Of a stretch of DNA of 64,000 nt, positions 25,479 to 33,796 are shown piece after piece (within the stretch, counting starts at the first letter, position 1; each line of letters opens with the position of its first letter). The position numbers and the translations under genes are program-made. The DNA comes from Nonomuraea sp. SBT364. GTDB taxonomy: Bacteria > Actinomycetota > Actinomycetes > Streptosporangiales > Streptosporangiaceae. Location of the stretch: NCBI RefSeq assembly GCF_001083785.1, contig NZ_LAVL01000004.1, positions 96,835-160,834 on the forward strand, written 5' to 3'. Under the pieces are notes generated by a model that saw only the letters and a program-made list of their open reading frames with translations, was not told where the DNA came from and ran no database searches.

Positions 25479-27005
25479 TCAGGAGTGGGTGGCCGGCACG
25501 AGTACGCGTTCCGGCGCGTCGGCGGGCGCCGCTGAAGGCGGAGCTGCGGCCTTCTCACGGCGCAGGACGATCAGGGCCAGGACAGCCGCCGCCAGCACGC
25601 CGGCGGCGCTGATCACGAACGCGGACGACATCGCCGTGGTGAAGGCCTCGCGGGCGGCCTGCGCCAGCGTCGCGTCCCCGGTGGTGAGCGCGTCGGCGAT
25701 CGAGCGGCGGGCCGCCTCAGGGGCGTCGGCCGGCATCGCGGCGGTGTAGGTACCGGCAAGGACGCTGCCCAGCATCGCGATGCCGAGGGCGGCGCCCATC
25801 TGCTGGATGGTGTCGTTGAGCGCGGAGCCGACGCCTGCCTGCTCCGCGGGCACCGTGCCCATCAACGCGGACACGGCGGCGGGCATCGCCAGACCGCCGC
25901 CGGCGCCCAACAGGAGCAGGGCCGCGGCCGGCAGGACGAAGCCGTGCTCGGCGGAGGCCGCCGACAGCAGGCCGAATCCGCAGGCCGACACGGTCAGCCC
26001 GGCGACGATCAGGGCCCGGTTGCCGATCCTGGAGCCGAGGGTGGCGCCCAGCGTGTTGAACGACAGCGAGGCGATCGCCATCGGGATGAAGGCCAGACCG
26101 GCCTGGGTGGGCGTGTAGCCGAGCACGTACTGCAGGTACTGGGTGAGCACCAGCAGCAGACCGCCGTTGCCGATCTGCACCAGGGTCAGCGAGAAGCTGC
26201 CGCCGCTGAAGGTACGGTTGCGAAACAGGCCGAGCGGCACCATCGGATGCGCGGTGCGCAGCTCCCACATCACGAAGCCGGTCAGTGCGAGCACGGCGAG
26301 CCCGGCGGTGACGGCGGTGGCCGGGTGGGCGAGCCCGTGCTGCGGTAGTTCGATGATCGTCCAGACCAGGGCGGTCATGCCGACCACCGACAAGATCGCC
26401 CCCAGCGGGTCGGGCTTGGTCCACGGGCCCTTGGACTCCGGCATCAGCGTCAGCGCGGCGACGATCGCCAGCACCGCGATCGGCACGTTGATCAGGAAGA
26501 CCGCGCCCCACCAGAACCACGCGATCAGCACTCCGCCCAGCACCGGGCCGCCGATCAGCCCCACCATCGCGACCGCGCTCCAGGCGGCCATGGCCTTGCG
26601 CCGTTCGGCGTCGTCGAACACGGTGATCAGGATGGACAGCGTGCTCGGCATGATCAGCGCACCGCCGACCCCCATGAGGGCACGGGCGGCGATGAGCTGG
26701 ACCGGGTCACCGGCATAGGCGGCGACCAGGGAGGCGGCCCCGAACACCACCAGCCCGATGACCATGACCCGGCGCCGGCCGTACCGATCCGACAGACCGC
26801 CCGCGGTCAGCAGCAGCCCTGCGAACACCAGCACGTAGGACTCCAAGATCCACTGCGTGTCCTGGGCGCCGGCGCCGAGATCGGCTGCCAGCGGCGGGAT
26901 CGCCACCGTGAGCACCATGTTGTCGACCACCAGCACCAGCGTGCTCAGGCACAGCACCACCAGGATCAGCCAGCGGCGCGGATGACGCCCTTGTGTCGAT
27001 TCCAT
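25479..27005 (-). CDS. MFS drug exporter, EmrB/QacA-like (14 TM)
   Basis: The 508-residue membrane protein has about 14 hydrophobic helices. The first carries the D of motif D1 (LVLVVDNMVLTVAIPPLA), and loop 2-3 carries motif A (GGLSDRYGRRRVM). Motif C-like GGPVLGGVL follows in helix 5. This is the DHA2 family of proton-driven multidrug exporters. The ATG at 27005 with AAGGG upstream is chosen; more upstream codons are non-coding. It lies between the VOC gene and the hydrolase gene, 41 bp from the latter, and probably exports the same compound class that induces the LysR regulator. Confidence 0.93.
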   Translation of the reverse strand: MESTQGRHPRRWLILVVLCLSTLVLVVDNMVLTVAIPPLAADLGAGAQDTQWILESYVLVFAGLLLTAGGLSDRYGRRRVMVIGLVVFGAASLVAAYAGDPVQLIAARALMGVGGALIMPSTLSILITVFDDAERRKAMAAWSAVAMVGLIGGPVLGGVLIAWFWWGAVFLINVPIAVLAIVAALTLMPESKGPWTKPDPLGAILSVVGMTALVWTIIELPQHGLAHPATAVTAGLAVLALTGFVMWELRTAHPMVPLGLFRNRTFSGGSFSLTLVQIGNGGLLLVLTQYLQYVLGYTPTQAGLAFIPMAIASLSFNTLGATLGSRIGNRALIVAGLTVSACGFGLLSAASAEHGFVLPAAALLLLGAGGGLAMPAAVSALMGTVPAEQAGVGSALNDTIQQMGAALGIAMLGSVLAGTYTAAMPADAPEAARRSIADALTTGDATLAQAAREAFTTAMSSAFVISAAGVLAAAVLALIVLRREKAAAPPSAAPADAPERVLVPATHS

Positions 27006-27107
27006 CGAAAACCCTTCATAACGATGTACGCCGCGCGCTCGGGTGAGCGCCGGCCGCAAGAATGAATGCCGCCCGCGCAGGCAGGTGGGACGGGCACCGG
27101 GCACCGG

Positions 27108-27485
27108 TCAGGCGCCCGCCGGAGGCTGCCACTCGACGAGCTGGACCACGACGCCGTTGGGATCGGTGAGCCGTAGCACCCACTCGCCCCAGGGCTCCTG
27201 CCTCAACGGCTCGGTGATGGTGACGCCCTCGCCGAGGAGCCGCCGCTGCTCCGCGGCGATGCCCCGGACGGCGAAGGACACGGTCACCTCCGCCGGGCCC
27301 TCCCGGTGCAGTGACCCGCCGGGGCGCGGCAGCAGGACGATGTCGGCCGCGGCGTCGTCACGGCCGAGCCAGACGATGCCCTCGGCGGCCACGAGTTCCC
27401 GGAAACCGAGATGGGTGGTGAAGAACCGGCTGGCGGCCGGGATGTCGGCGACATTCAGCGACACGGTAGTGGCGACGACGTTCAT
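27108..27485 (-). CDS. VOC/glyoxalase-fold protein
   Basis: The 125 residues form one VOC module pair: VSLNVADIPAASRFFTTHLGF opens it, with VLRLTDPNGVVVQLVEW at the end giving a candidate metal-binding Glu. The N-terminal ligand position is not a clear His. VOC proteins next to exporters are often resistance (binding or bleomycin-type) proteins, though that is only analogy here. It is first in the operon, divergent from the LysR gene by 161 bp, with the MFS gene about 100 bp downstream. Confidence 0.85.
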   Translation of the reverse strand: MNVVATTVSLNVADIPAASRFFTTHLGFRELVAAEGIVWLGRDDAAADIVLLPRPGGSLHREGPAEVTVSFAVRGIAAEQRRLLGEGVTITEPLRQEPWGEWVLRLTDPNGVVVQLVEWQPPAGA

Positions 27486-27572
27486 GAGGTCATCGCAAGC
27501 GTCCGGCGCCGTAGTACCGCGTCGGGATCAATGATCATGCAGGACCGCCCTTCGGTGATGGGTTCAAGATTG

Positions 27573-27586
27573 GCCCTGGCCAGGGC
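27573..27586. promoter_or_regulatory. palindrome in the LysR/VOC divergent region
   Basis: GCCCTGGCCAGGGC is a perfect 14-bp palindrome between the divergent VOC and LysR genes. It may be a regulator site for both promoters. GC-rich palindromes are frequent by chance in this DNA, so confidence is modest. Confidence 0.35.
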
Positions 27587-27646
27587 GGGGAACAACGGGA
27601 GATCCCGTAAGGTCGGTTAACACAGAGGTTTACGAACGGGGCCGGG

Positions 27647-28540
27647 GTGGAACTGCGCGACATCGAGATCTTTCTGGCCTTGGCCGAGGAGCTCCATTTC
27701 GGCCGCACCGCCGAGCGGCTCCACGTGTCCCCCGCCCGCATCAGCCAAGCGATCAGAAAGCAGGAACGCGGGCTCGGCACCACGCTGTTCGAGCGCACCA
27801 GCCGGCAGGTGAGCCTCACCCCTGCCGGGCAGCAGCTCCGCGACGACCTGCTTCCCGGCTACCAGCAGATCCAGGAGGCGCTCGCCAAGGCCGCCGCGGT
27901 CGGTCGCGGCATCACCGGCACCCTGCGCGTGGGATTCTCCGCCGCCTGGTGCGGCGACCTCATCGTCAAGGCCGCCGACGCGTTCAACGCCCGCCACCCC
28001 GGCTGCGAGATCCAGATCCAGGAGCTGCCGCTCAACGACGGATTCGCGCTGCTACGAGGACGTGAACTCGACCTCCAGCTCACCGAACTCCCGGTCGACG
28101 AGCCCGACATCACCACCGGGCCCACCATCTTCTCCCTCCCGCGCGCCCTCGTCGTCCCGGCCGGGCACCCCTTCGCCGGACGCCCGTCCATCTCGCTCGA
28201 AGACCTCGCGGACGCTCCGCTGATCACGGTCACCGGCCCGCCGCAGTACTGGCTGGACCTCCACCTCCCGAGCCACACCCCCTCAGGCCGGCCCATCCCG
28301 CGCGGGCCCGCGACCGTCGCATGGCAGGAAGTCCTCTCCCTGGTCAGCGCGGGCAAAGGCGTCTGCCCCACCTCCGCCCTGGCCGCCGACTACTACTCCA
28401 GGCCCGACCTCGCCTTCGTCCCCTTCCACGACGCCCCGCCCTTCGACTACGCCCTCCTGTGGCCGGCCACCGGACAGACCCCCAAGGTGCGCGCATTCGT
28501 CCAGACCCTTCTCACAGTCGCCGGCAACCGTGGCCAGTAG
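27647..28540 (+). CDS. LysR-family transcriptional regulator
   Basis: This 297-residue protein has the LysR winged helix at about 1-60 (VELRDIEIFLALAEELHFGR, then RISQAIRKQERGLG and LFERTSRQVSLTPAG) and the two-lobed effector domain after residue 90. The start is the GTG at 27647. The gene is divergent from VOC-MFS-hydrolase, the classical LysR target layout. Control of that operon by a small toxic compound is therefore likely. Confidence 0.93.
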   Translation: MELRDIEIFLALAEELHFGRTAERLHVSPARISQAIRKQERGLGTTLFERTSRQVSLTPAGQQLRDDLLPGYQQIQEALAKAAAVGRGITGTLRVGFSAAWCGDLIVKAADAFNARHPGCEIQIQELPLNDGFALLRGRELDLQLTELPVDEPDITTGPTIFSLPRALVVPAGHPFAGRPSISLEDLADAPLITVTGPPQYWLDLHLPSHTPSGRPIPRGPATVAWQEVLSLVSAGKGVCPTSALAADYYSRPDLAFVPFHDAPPFDYALLWPATGQTPKVRAFVQTLLTVAGNRGQ

Positions 28541-28628
28541 CGTCGCCCGGCGGCCATCGCGATGACGGCTGGTCTCGTCGCCGAAGGGGCTTGCATTCGG
28601 TACCCAGGTACAGGTTTATCGTCGAGGT

Positions 28629-29060
28629 ATGACCAACGACCTCGCCCTTGACCTGGGATGGGCGCCCTCCGCCTGCACCCTGCCCACCGCCGAGCAACCG
28701 TTGCGCGTGGCCGAGTTCGACGCCTTGTTCGCCGAGGCGGTGCAGGGCGTGGCGCGGCCGGATCGTACCCGGCTGCGCCTGGACCTCGTCTTCAGCCCGG
28801 GCAACGCCGCCCGGGCCGCCGAACTGGCGGCCCGGGAGAACGGCTGCTGCTCCTTCTTCACCTTCGTCCTCACCATCGCCGACGGCAGCCTGGCGTTGGA
28901 GGTGGCGGTGCCGCCCGAGCAGGCCGAGGTGCTGGACGCGCTGCACGTCCGTGCCGGCACCGCGACAGACACCGCGGCCGCGCTTCGAGCCCGGGGAGCC
29001 GAGGCGGGGCCGGCCTTCGAGGGCAGTCGCGCGCCCATCGGGGTGGGGCGGCCGGCGTGA
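28629..29060 (+). CDS. conserved Cys-Cys protein coupled to MerR, function unknown
   Basis: The 143-residue protein has no signal or membrane segment. Its mark is an adjacent Cys pair in ARENGCCSFFTF (near residue 78), inside an alpha/beta arrangement (LRVAEFDALFAEAV before, ALEVAVPPEQAEVLDAL after). From memory, similar proteins accompany MerR regulators in other actinomycetes, but I know no tested function. The vicinal thiols suggest metal or metalloid binding or a thiol sensor. Its stop overlaps the MerR start by four bases. Confidence 0.72.
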   Translation: MTNDLALDLGWAPSACTLPTAEQPLRVAEFDALFAEAVQGVARPDRTRLRLDLVFSPGNAARAAELAARENGCCSFFTFVLTIADGSLALEVAVPPEQAEVLDALHVRAGTATDTAAALRARGAEAGPAFEGSRAPIGVGRPA

Positions 29061-29518
29061 GGCAGGACATCGCGTTGCAGGGGCCGAGCCGGCCGTACCT
29101 GCGCAGCGGGCAGGTGGCCGAGCAGGCCGGGGTCAACCTGCAGACGTTGCGCTACTACGAGCGGCGCGGCCTGATCGCCGAGCCGGTGCGCAGCCCCGGC
29201 GGCCACCGGGCCTACCCGCCGGATACGGTCACATTGCTGACGGTGATCAAGGCGGCGCAGCGGCTCGGGTTCACGCTGGAGGAGGTCGCCGAGCTGCTCG
29301 ACACCGGGCGGCGCGGCCATCCGACCCCGGATCTGCGTACCCGCGCCCAGGCGAAGATCGCCGAGGTGGATGCGAAGATCGCGGACCTGACCACCATTCG
29401 CGCCGCGCTGACCGACGTGGTCTCGGCGGGCTGCGACAGCCTGACGAACTGCACCTGTCCCGACTGCCCACTGCCCTTCGCCGACCTGGCCGAAGGCCGC
29501 CGCCCGAAGGAGAAGTGA
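29057..29518 (+). CDS. MerR-family regulator with Cys-rich C-terminus
   Basis: The 153-residue protein starts at the GTG overlapping the previous stop (GTGA). The MerR winged helix is clear (YLRSGQVAEQAGVNLQTLRY, RRGLIAEPVRSPGGHRAY), then the long dimerisation helix, then a tail with four Cys in GCDSLTNCTCPDC. Thiol-rich tails of this kind bind metals in MerR/CueR/ZntR-type sensors. The dimer-helix N-terminal Cys of mercury MerR is not evident, so the inducer is uncertain. It presumably controls the two-gene operon with the Cys-Cys protein. Confidence 0.9.
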   Translation: MRQDIALQGPSRPYLRSGQVAEQAGVNLQTLRYYERRGLIAEPVRSPGGHRAYPPDTVTLLTVIKAAQRLGFTLEEVAELLDTGRRGHPTPDLRTRAQAKIAEVDAKIADLTTIRAALTDVVSAGCDSLTNCTCPDCPLPFADLAEGRRPKEK

Positions 29519-29622
29519 TCACGGAGGCGGCCGCGCTGAACACATCGCGCGCCGGTCCCCTCTTCGCTTCCTCGGGTTCCCGGCGGCCGAGGCGCCTGGG
29601 ACGCCGGTACGGTACGCCCCGC

Positions 29623-30048
29623 TTACCCCTTCTCGAAGCGAATGACCTCTTCCAGCGCCAGGCGCATGCCGGCGATCCGATCTCGGCCGAGGTGCTGTGC
29701 CCATCGCCGCTCGATGTCCCCGAGGAGCCGAGCGGCGGCGGCCTGGGCCTGCATCCCCCGTTCGGTCAATCGGATGATCTTCGCACGCTGGTCGTCCGGA
29801 TCGGTCGTCCGCTCGACGTAGCCCTGCCGTTCGAGCTCGGTAACCACCTCGCCGAGCGCCTGCTTGGAGAGCCCTGAACGCTCGGCGAGCACGGTCAGGC
29901 GCGAGCCCCCGGCGTCGATGAACCGGAAAACGGCGCCGTGGCTGTAGCGGATCCCCTCGAACCCCTCCTCCTCGAGCCGCCGGTGCAGCTCCGCGAGGGT
30001 GACGTCCTTGGCCTGCGTGAACAGGGCGGGAAGTGGGATCCCGCTCAT
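29623..30048 (-). CDS. MarR-family regulator
   Basis: The 141-residue protein has the MarR wing-helix core: LTVLAERSGLSKQALGEVV as recognition region, then ELERQGYVERTTDPDDQRAK and IIRLTERG as wing. It is divergent from the FAD-linked oxidase, with a near-perfect 27-bp palindrome in the shared promoter. Translation is unusual: the ATG at 30048 has no proper Shine-Dalgarno of its own and overlaps (ATGA) the stop of a 12-codon leader ORF that does. An upstream in-frame extension exists but runs into the operator, so the short start is preferred. Confidence 0.88.
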   Translation of the reverse strand: MSGIPLPALFTQAKDVTLAELHRRLEEEGFEGIRYSHGAVFRFIDAGGSRLTVLAERSGLSKQALGEVVTELERQGYVERTTDPDDQRAKIIRLTERGMQAQAAAARLLGDIERRWAQHLGRDRIAGMRLALEEVIRFEKG

Positions 30049-30083
30049 CCTTCGCCGCCCTGTCTTCCGGCGCGCGTCGTCAT
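30045..30083 (-). CDS. 12-codon leader ORF overlapping the MarR start
   Basis: The ATG at 30083 follows GGAGG with ideal spacing and opens MTTRAGRQGGEG, ending in a TGA that shares ATGA with the MarR start codon. The main gene lacks its own ribosome site, so ribosomes finishing the leader would re-initiate on MarR. The leader has no obvious attenuator composition. An alternative is a frameshift or sequencing error that split a longer N-terminus. Confidence 0.55.
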   Translation of the reverse strand: MTTRAGRQGGEG

Positions 30084-30115
30084 CCGGGTCCCTCCTTCGA
30101 AATTCGTCAGGCGAC

Positions 30116-30160
30116 TTGACAATACCGCGCCGCAAGATAGTACGGTCACCTTACTATCTT
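30116..30160 (+). promoter_or_regulatory. FAD-oxidase promoter with MarR palindrome
   Basis: TTGACA at 30116-30121 is a consensus -35 box, and a -10-like TAGTAC follows after 16 bases. The -10 lies inside an inverted repeat with arms AAGATAGTA (30134-30142) and TACTATCTT (30152-30160); the centre GGTCACC is also symmetrical, giving a 27-bp site with one mismatched pair. MarR binding here would block both divergent promoters. Confidence 0.7.
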
Positions 30161-30211
30161 TGGCCGCTCCGGCCGATCGAGCGTCAAACCGACAACCCGG
30201 AGGAAATGATC

Positions 30212-31675
30212 GTGAGTAGTTCACCCCCACAACGCTTCCGGCCCGCCGGCATCGACCCCGCCGAGGTCAAGACCCTGGCCAAGCGGGTGAGAGGCCCGGT
30301 GCTCACACCCGAGGACGAGGACTACGACACCGAACGGGCCGGGTACCAGCTCGCCCGCCAGCATCGGCCCGACCTCGTGGTCGGCGCGACCGGAGCCGCG
30401 GACGTGCGGGCCGCAGTGGACTTCGCGAGAACCCACGCGCTCCCGGTGGCCGTGCAAGGCACCGGGCATGCGTCAGCCGGCATCGCCGGGGTGGGCGGGG
30501 TGCTGATCAACACCGCTCGGATGACGGGTGTCCGGGTGGATCCCGAGGCGGGGACGGCCTGGGTGGCAGCCGGAACCCGATGGGACGAAGTGATCCACGA
30601 GGCCGCGCCTGCCGGGTTGGCGCCGCTGTCGGGCTCCTATCCGGGCCTCGCCGTGGTGCCCTACACCCTGGCCGGAGGGCTCGGCCTGCTCTCCCGGCGC
30701 TACGGCTACGCCGCCGATCACGTACGCAGCATCGACGTCGTCACAGCGGACGGCCGGCTCCGCCATGTCACCGAGGAGTCGTACCCGGACCTGTTCTGGG
30801 GACTACGGGGCGGCCGGGACAACTTCGGCGTGGTGACCGGCATCGAGATCGGCCTCGTGCCGATCACCACCATCTACGGTGGATCACTGCAGTTCCCGGG
30901 CGAATTGTCCGCCGAAGTGTTCGACACCTATCTGCGCTGGACGGCCACCGTGCCCGACGAGATGAGCTCGTCGATCATGCAGATGTCCTACCCGGACATC
31001 CCCGCGTTCCCGGAGTCCTTGCGGGGTCGGCAGGTCGTCCATGTCCGCATCGCCTACGCCGCCGACGTGCTCGACGCCGCCGAGAACCTGGTCGAGCCGC
31101 TACGGGCCCTCGGCCCGATGAGCGACACTCTCGGCGAACTGCCCTACACGGAAGCCGGGTCCATCTACGCCGATCCGCCCTTCCCCGGATCCATCGAGGC
31201 CGGCACCGCCCTGCTCGGCGAGCTCGACTCCACGGCGGTACGTGCCATCCTCGACCTGGCCCCGCCCCGCACAGCCGTGCCGCACATTTTCGAACTGCGG
31301 CACCTCGGCGGCCGGCTTGCCCTCCCCCCGGCCGCGGCCAACGCCGTGGGCAACCGGGAGGCGCGATACCTGTTCAACGTGGTCTCCCGGCTGGAACGGG
31401 CCGACATCACCGAAATCCGGCCTGCACACCGACGTATGCTCGAAGCACTCCGCCCGTGGAGCACCGGCGGCCGGCTCCTGAACTTCATGAATGGCGAGGA
31501 CTCCGCCAAAGAGGTGCGCTCGGCGTACGAGCCCAAGGACTACCAGCGCCTCACCGAAATCAAGGCCGTCTACGATCCGGACAACACTTTCCGGCTCAAC
31601 CACAACATCCCACCCGCCAACCCCGGGCCCCATTCGTCCTCTTCCGGGGCCGAGGATCGACGCGACAGCCATTAG
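30212..31675 (+). CDS. FAD-linked oxidoreductase (PCMH/BBE-like)
   Basis: The 487-residue enzyme has the PCMH-type FAD domain: DLVVGATGAADVRAAVDFAR, then VQGTGHASAG with H86 as likely 8-alpha-histidyl flavin site, and the second FAD segment GGLGLLSRRYGYAADHV. The Cys that gives bicovalent flavin in berberine-bridge enzymes is absent (GSYPGLAVVPYTLAGG). The C-terminal BBE motif is present (YDPDNTFRLNHNI). It probably oxidises an alcohol, sugar or aromatic substrate with O2. GTG at 30212 is chosen over ATG at 30206 because GGAGG is too close to the latter. It is divergent from and probably repressed by MarR. Confidence 0.9.
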   Translation: MSSSPPQRFRPAGIDPAEVKTLAKRVRGPVLTPEDEDYDTERAGYQLARQHRPDLVVGATGAADVRAAVDFARTHALPVAVQGTGHASAGIAGVGGVLINTARMTGVRVDPEAGTAWVAAGTRWDEVIHEAAPAGLAPLSGSYPGLAVVPYTLAGGLGLLSRRYGYAADHVRSIDVVTADGRLRHVTEESYPDLFWGLRGGRDNFGVVTGIEIGLVPITTIYGGSLQFPGELSAEVFDTYLRWTATVPDEMSSSIMQMSYPDIPAFPESLRGRQVVHVRIAYAADVLDAAENLVEPLRALGPMSDTLGELPYTEAGSIYADPPFPGSIEAGTALLGELDSTAVRAILDLAPPRTAVPHIFELRHLGGRLALPPAAANAVGNREARYLFNVVSRLERADITEIRPAHRRMLEALRPWSTGGRLLNFMNGEDSAKEVRSAYEPKDYQRLTEIKAVYDPDNTFRLNHNIPPANPGPHSSSSGAEDRRDSH

Positions 31676-31852
31676 CTGTTCGACCAGGCCAAGGGCGCCC
31701 GGCTCGCTGCTGCCGGGTGGAACGGGCGCGGCGCTTCTCCAGCAATCCTGCGGCAAAAATCCGCACCACATAGGAAGCAGGCAAGGTGGTGGCTGATGTA
31801 CGAACAGACCCACTTGCGAAGAAGGTCCGGATTCGCCCGCCCCACCGGTCAG

Positions 31853-32107
31853 TCAGGTGGCCGGCGCAATAGCGGTCAACGCCTCGCGCAGGGCGGTGCT
31901 GTCGCCACCGTGGCGCCGGGCACCTGCTCGGCGAAGGTGCCCGGTGTCGCGGCAGAAGTACCGGGCGGCCTGCAGGTGGATCACAATCTCGTGACCGGCC
32001 GGCGCCTGGTCGAACAATCGCCGCTCGTAGCAGAACAGGCGGTCGATGTGGACACCGGCCAAGTGGGGAAAGCAGATCCCGAGCAGCTCAGAGACGATCA
32101 TTCGCCA
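31853..32107 (-). pseudogene. ISL3-family transposase, internally deleted N-terminal fragment
   Basis: The minus-strand frame reads FPHLAGVHIDRLF then directly CYERRLFDQAPAGHEIVIHL and RYFCRDTGHLRR. In ISL3 transposases these segments flank an N-terminal zinc-finger-like stretch of about 35 residues, which is missing here. The catalytic DDE part is absent. It is a worn remnant of an insertion sequence. Confidence 0.7.
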
Positions 32108-32186
32108 TGATCGGCGTTAGCCTGAGCCGCCTGCCTGAAGAATCACGGAAATCGGGCCAGAGCCCATTTCAGACATCGTTGACAAT

Positions 32187-32215
32187 CCCCCGAACGGGGG
32201 AGCCACGTGGCTCCC
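32187..32215. promoter_or_regulatory. overlapping palindromes upstream of the small membrane protein
   Basis: CCCCCGAACGGGGG (32187-32200) and GGGAGCCACGTGGCTCCC (32198-32215) are each perfect inverted repeats and share three bases. They lie 31 bases before the membrane-protein ATG. TTGACA occurs just upstream at 32179-32184. An operator or alternative RNA hairpins could both be formed; no adjacent regulator gene is present. Confidence 0.45.
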
Positions 32216-32246
32216 AGGTGTGAGGCACGTCCCCGGTGGCATCGCC

Positions 32247-32726
32247 ATGATTGAGGACGTGAGATCAACATGGTTCGGAATCGCCGCTCTGGCCCCGTAC
32301 ATCGCGATGAAGACCTACTGGGCCTTCGGCGGGAACGCCGGCCGACCGGCCGGTGACCTGGGGGCGGAGATGCTGGCCAACGGCGCGCCCGAGGCGCTGG
32401 TCTGGATGGAACGCCACGGGATCGACTTCACCGTCCTGGGCGCCCTCGTGGGCGTGCTCTTGCTGGTCGCACTGGCCCGCCCGTGGGGCGAACGGCTGCC
32501 GCGCTGGCTGCTGCTGGTCCCGGGGTGGGCAGGCTCCTTGATCCTCATCCCGTACGGCACCATCACCTTGATCGCCTCAGCCGTGGGCTTCATGGCCGTC
32601 GCGGAAGGCTGGTCGCCCTGGGTCGGTTACGTGGGCGGACTGGCCTTCGCGGGCCTGGGAACGGCCCTCGCATTGGGCACCCGCTCCTATCAGCGCCGTA
32701 CCCGCTCCGCTCCTGTTCTGGCGTGA
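32247..32726 (+). CDS. small four-helix membrane protein, unknown
   Basis: The 159-residue protein has four hydrophobic segments (about residues 8-27, 60-80, 86-114 and 122-143) with GG-containing turns (WAFGGNAGRPAG) and a short basic tail. I do not recognise a functional motif. The ATG at 32247 has GGTGG upstream; a GTG twelve bases later is an alternative. It sits among mobile-element debris behind a pair of palindromes. Confidence 0.65.
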   Translation: MIEDVRSTWFGIAALAPYIAMKTYWAFGGNAGRPAGDLGAEMLANGAPEALVWMERHGIDFTVLGALVGVLLLVALARPWGERLPRWLLLVPGWAGSLILIPYGTITLIASAVGFMAVAEGWSPWVGYVGGLAFAGLGTALALGTRSYQRRTRSAPVLA

Positions 32727-32919
32727 GTCCGTCCAGCAGGATTCACCATGGCCGCCCGCCTGGAGATCCGCAGCCACCTGCCAGGATCGTCAGTGGCTGG
32801 CGACCAGGATTTTTGATGACCGTTGAGAGAGATCTTGTGGATCGGTCACTGTGTGTTGTCGGGGGCACCTCCACGGACGTGGCGTATGAATCGATGGCGA
32901 TCCGGAGACAAGGAGTTCC

Positions 32920-33384
32920 ATGTGGCCGATGAAGTCGTATCCGCCGGAGTTCAAGTCGGACGCCGTCGCGTTGTACCTGTCCGATCCGGGACGGACGCTG
33001 GCCTCGGTGGCCGAGGATGTGGTGATCAGCCGGGAGACGCTGCGTAACTAGGTGCGTCAGGCACAGGCGGACGGCAGCGCGGGCGCCAAGGTACGGGCCC
33101 GGCAAAGAAGCCTGCGCGAGGCCCGCTATCGTCCGACGACGTGCTGGAAGGGGAGAAAAAGCGCTCAAGGCTCGGGTCCGGGAGCTGGAACGCGACAACC
33201 TGCGCCGGGCGGCGAAAATATTCGCGGGAGAGACGAACTGGTGAGCCGCTACGCGTTCGTTGACGACCAGCGCGACGCCTTCGGCGTCAAGCGGCTGCGC
33301 CGGGGCCGCCGGGTCAATCACAAGCGGGTGGCGCGGGTGATGCGCTGTTCCGGCATCGTCGGGCTGCACCTGCGTAAGAGGATG
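32920..33384 (+). pseudogene. IS3-family transposase remnant (OrfA and OrfB pieces)
   Basis: From the ATG at 32920 (AAGGAG upstream) the frame reads YPPEFKSDAVALYLSDPGRT, an OrfA helix-turn-helix, but stops at TAG where Trp is expected after ETLRN. After a frameshift the OrfA end RVRELERDNLRRAAKIFAGE appears. Then OrfB begins (VSRYAFVDDQRDAFGVKRL) and jumps directly to RGRRVNHKRVARVMR, lacking the segment between. The integrase core is gone. This is a nonsense, frameshift and deletion relic. Confidence 0.85.
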
Positions 33385-33796
33385 TTGCTGAACCCCTGCA
33401 CATCACTGTTGATCACGCGAGCGATGTGACGCCTTGTGAATCGTCTTCAAGCGGAAACGATCGCTGTCGCAGGAGAAGCGGCAAACGCTGTCACTTGTCG
33501 AGATCTCCATCAGGTGCATGCTCTAGCGATCAAACGCGCCGGAGAGGGTGTGCTGATCAGCACTCGGACTCGAGCCGACGAGCGCCCCTCCCGCCGGGTA
33601 GACGCCATAGCCGCTACCGGCGACGTTTTCATGACCTGACTACGGTGGGGCGGCCTGTACTGATCGACCTGGAGGTTCGGGCGTCTTCAGGGCGAACGCG
33701 GTTTCATGGGTCGGTGCAGACAGACAGCTGTGTGAATCGCTCCCGTGAAACACTTCCGCGGTGCGTGACGGCCTCTACAGACGCCGAACCTGCGGG
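33385..33796. other. debris region without a recognisable gene
   Basis: These 412 bases between the IS3 and resolvase remnants have no open frame with recognisable content. Base composition is less GC-biased at third positions in all frames than in the flanking genes. I see no terminal inverted repeats that would define an element. Confidence 0.4.

Noticed and set aside
23929..25749. 606-codon open frame antisense to the serine hydrolase
   Set aside because: Shadow of the hydrolase gene with SIAK and LLSHTGG on the other strand.
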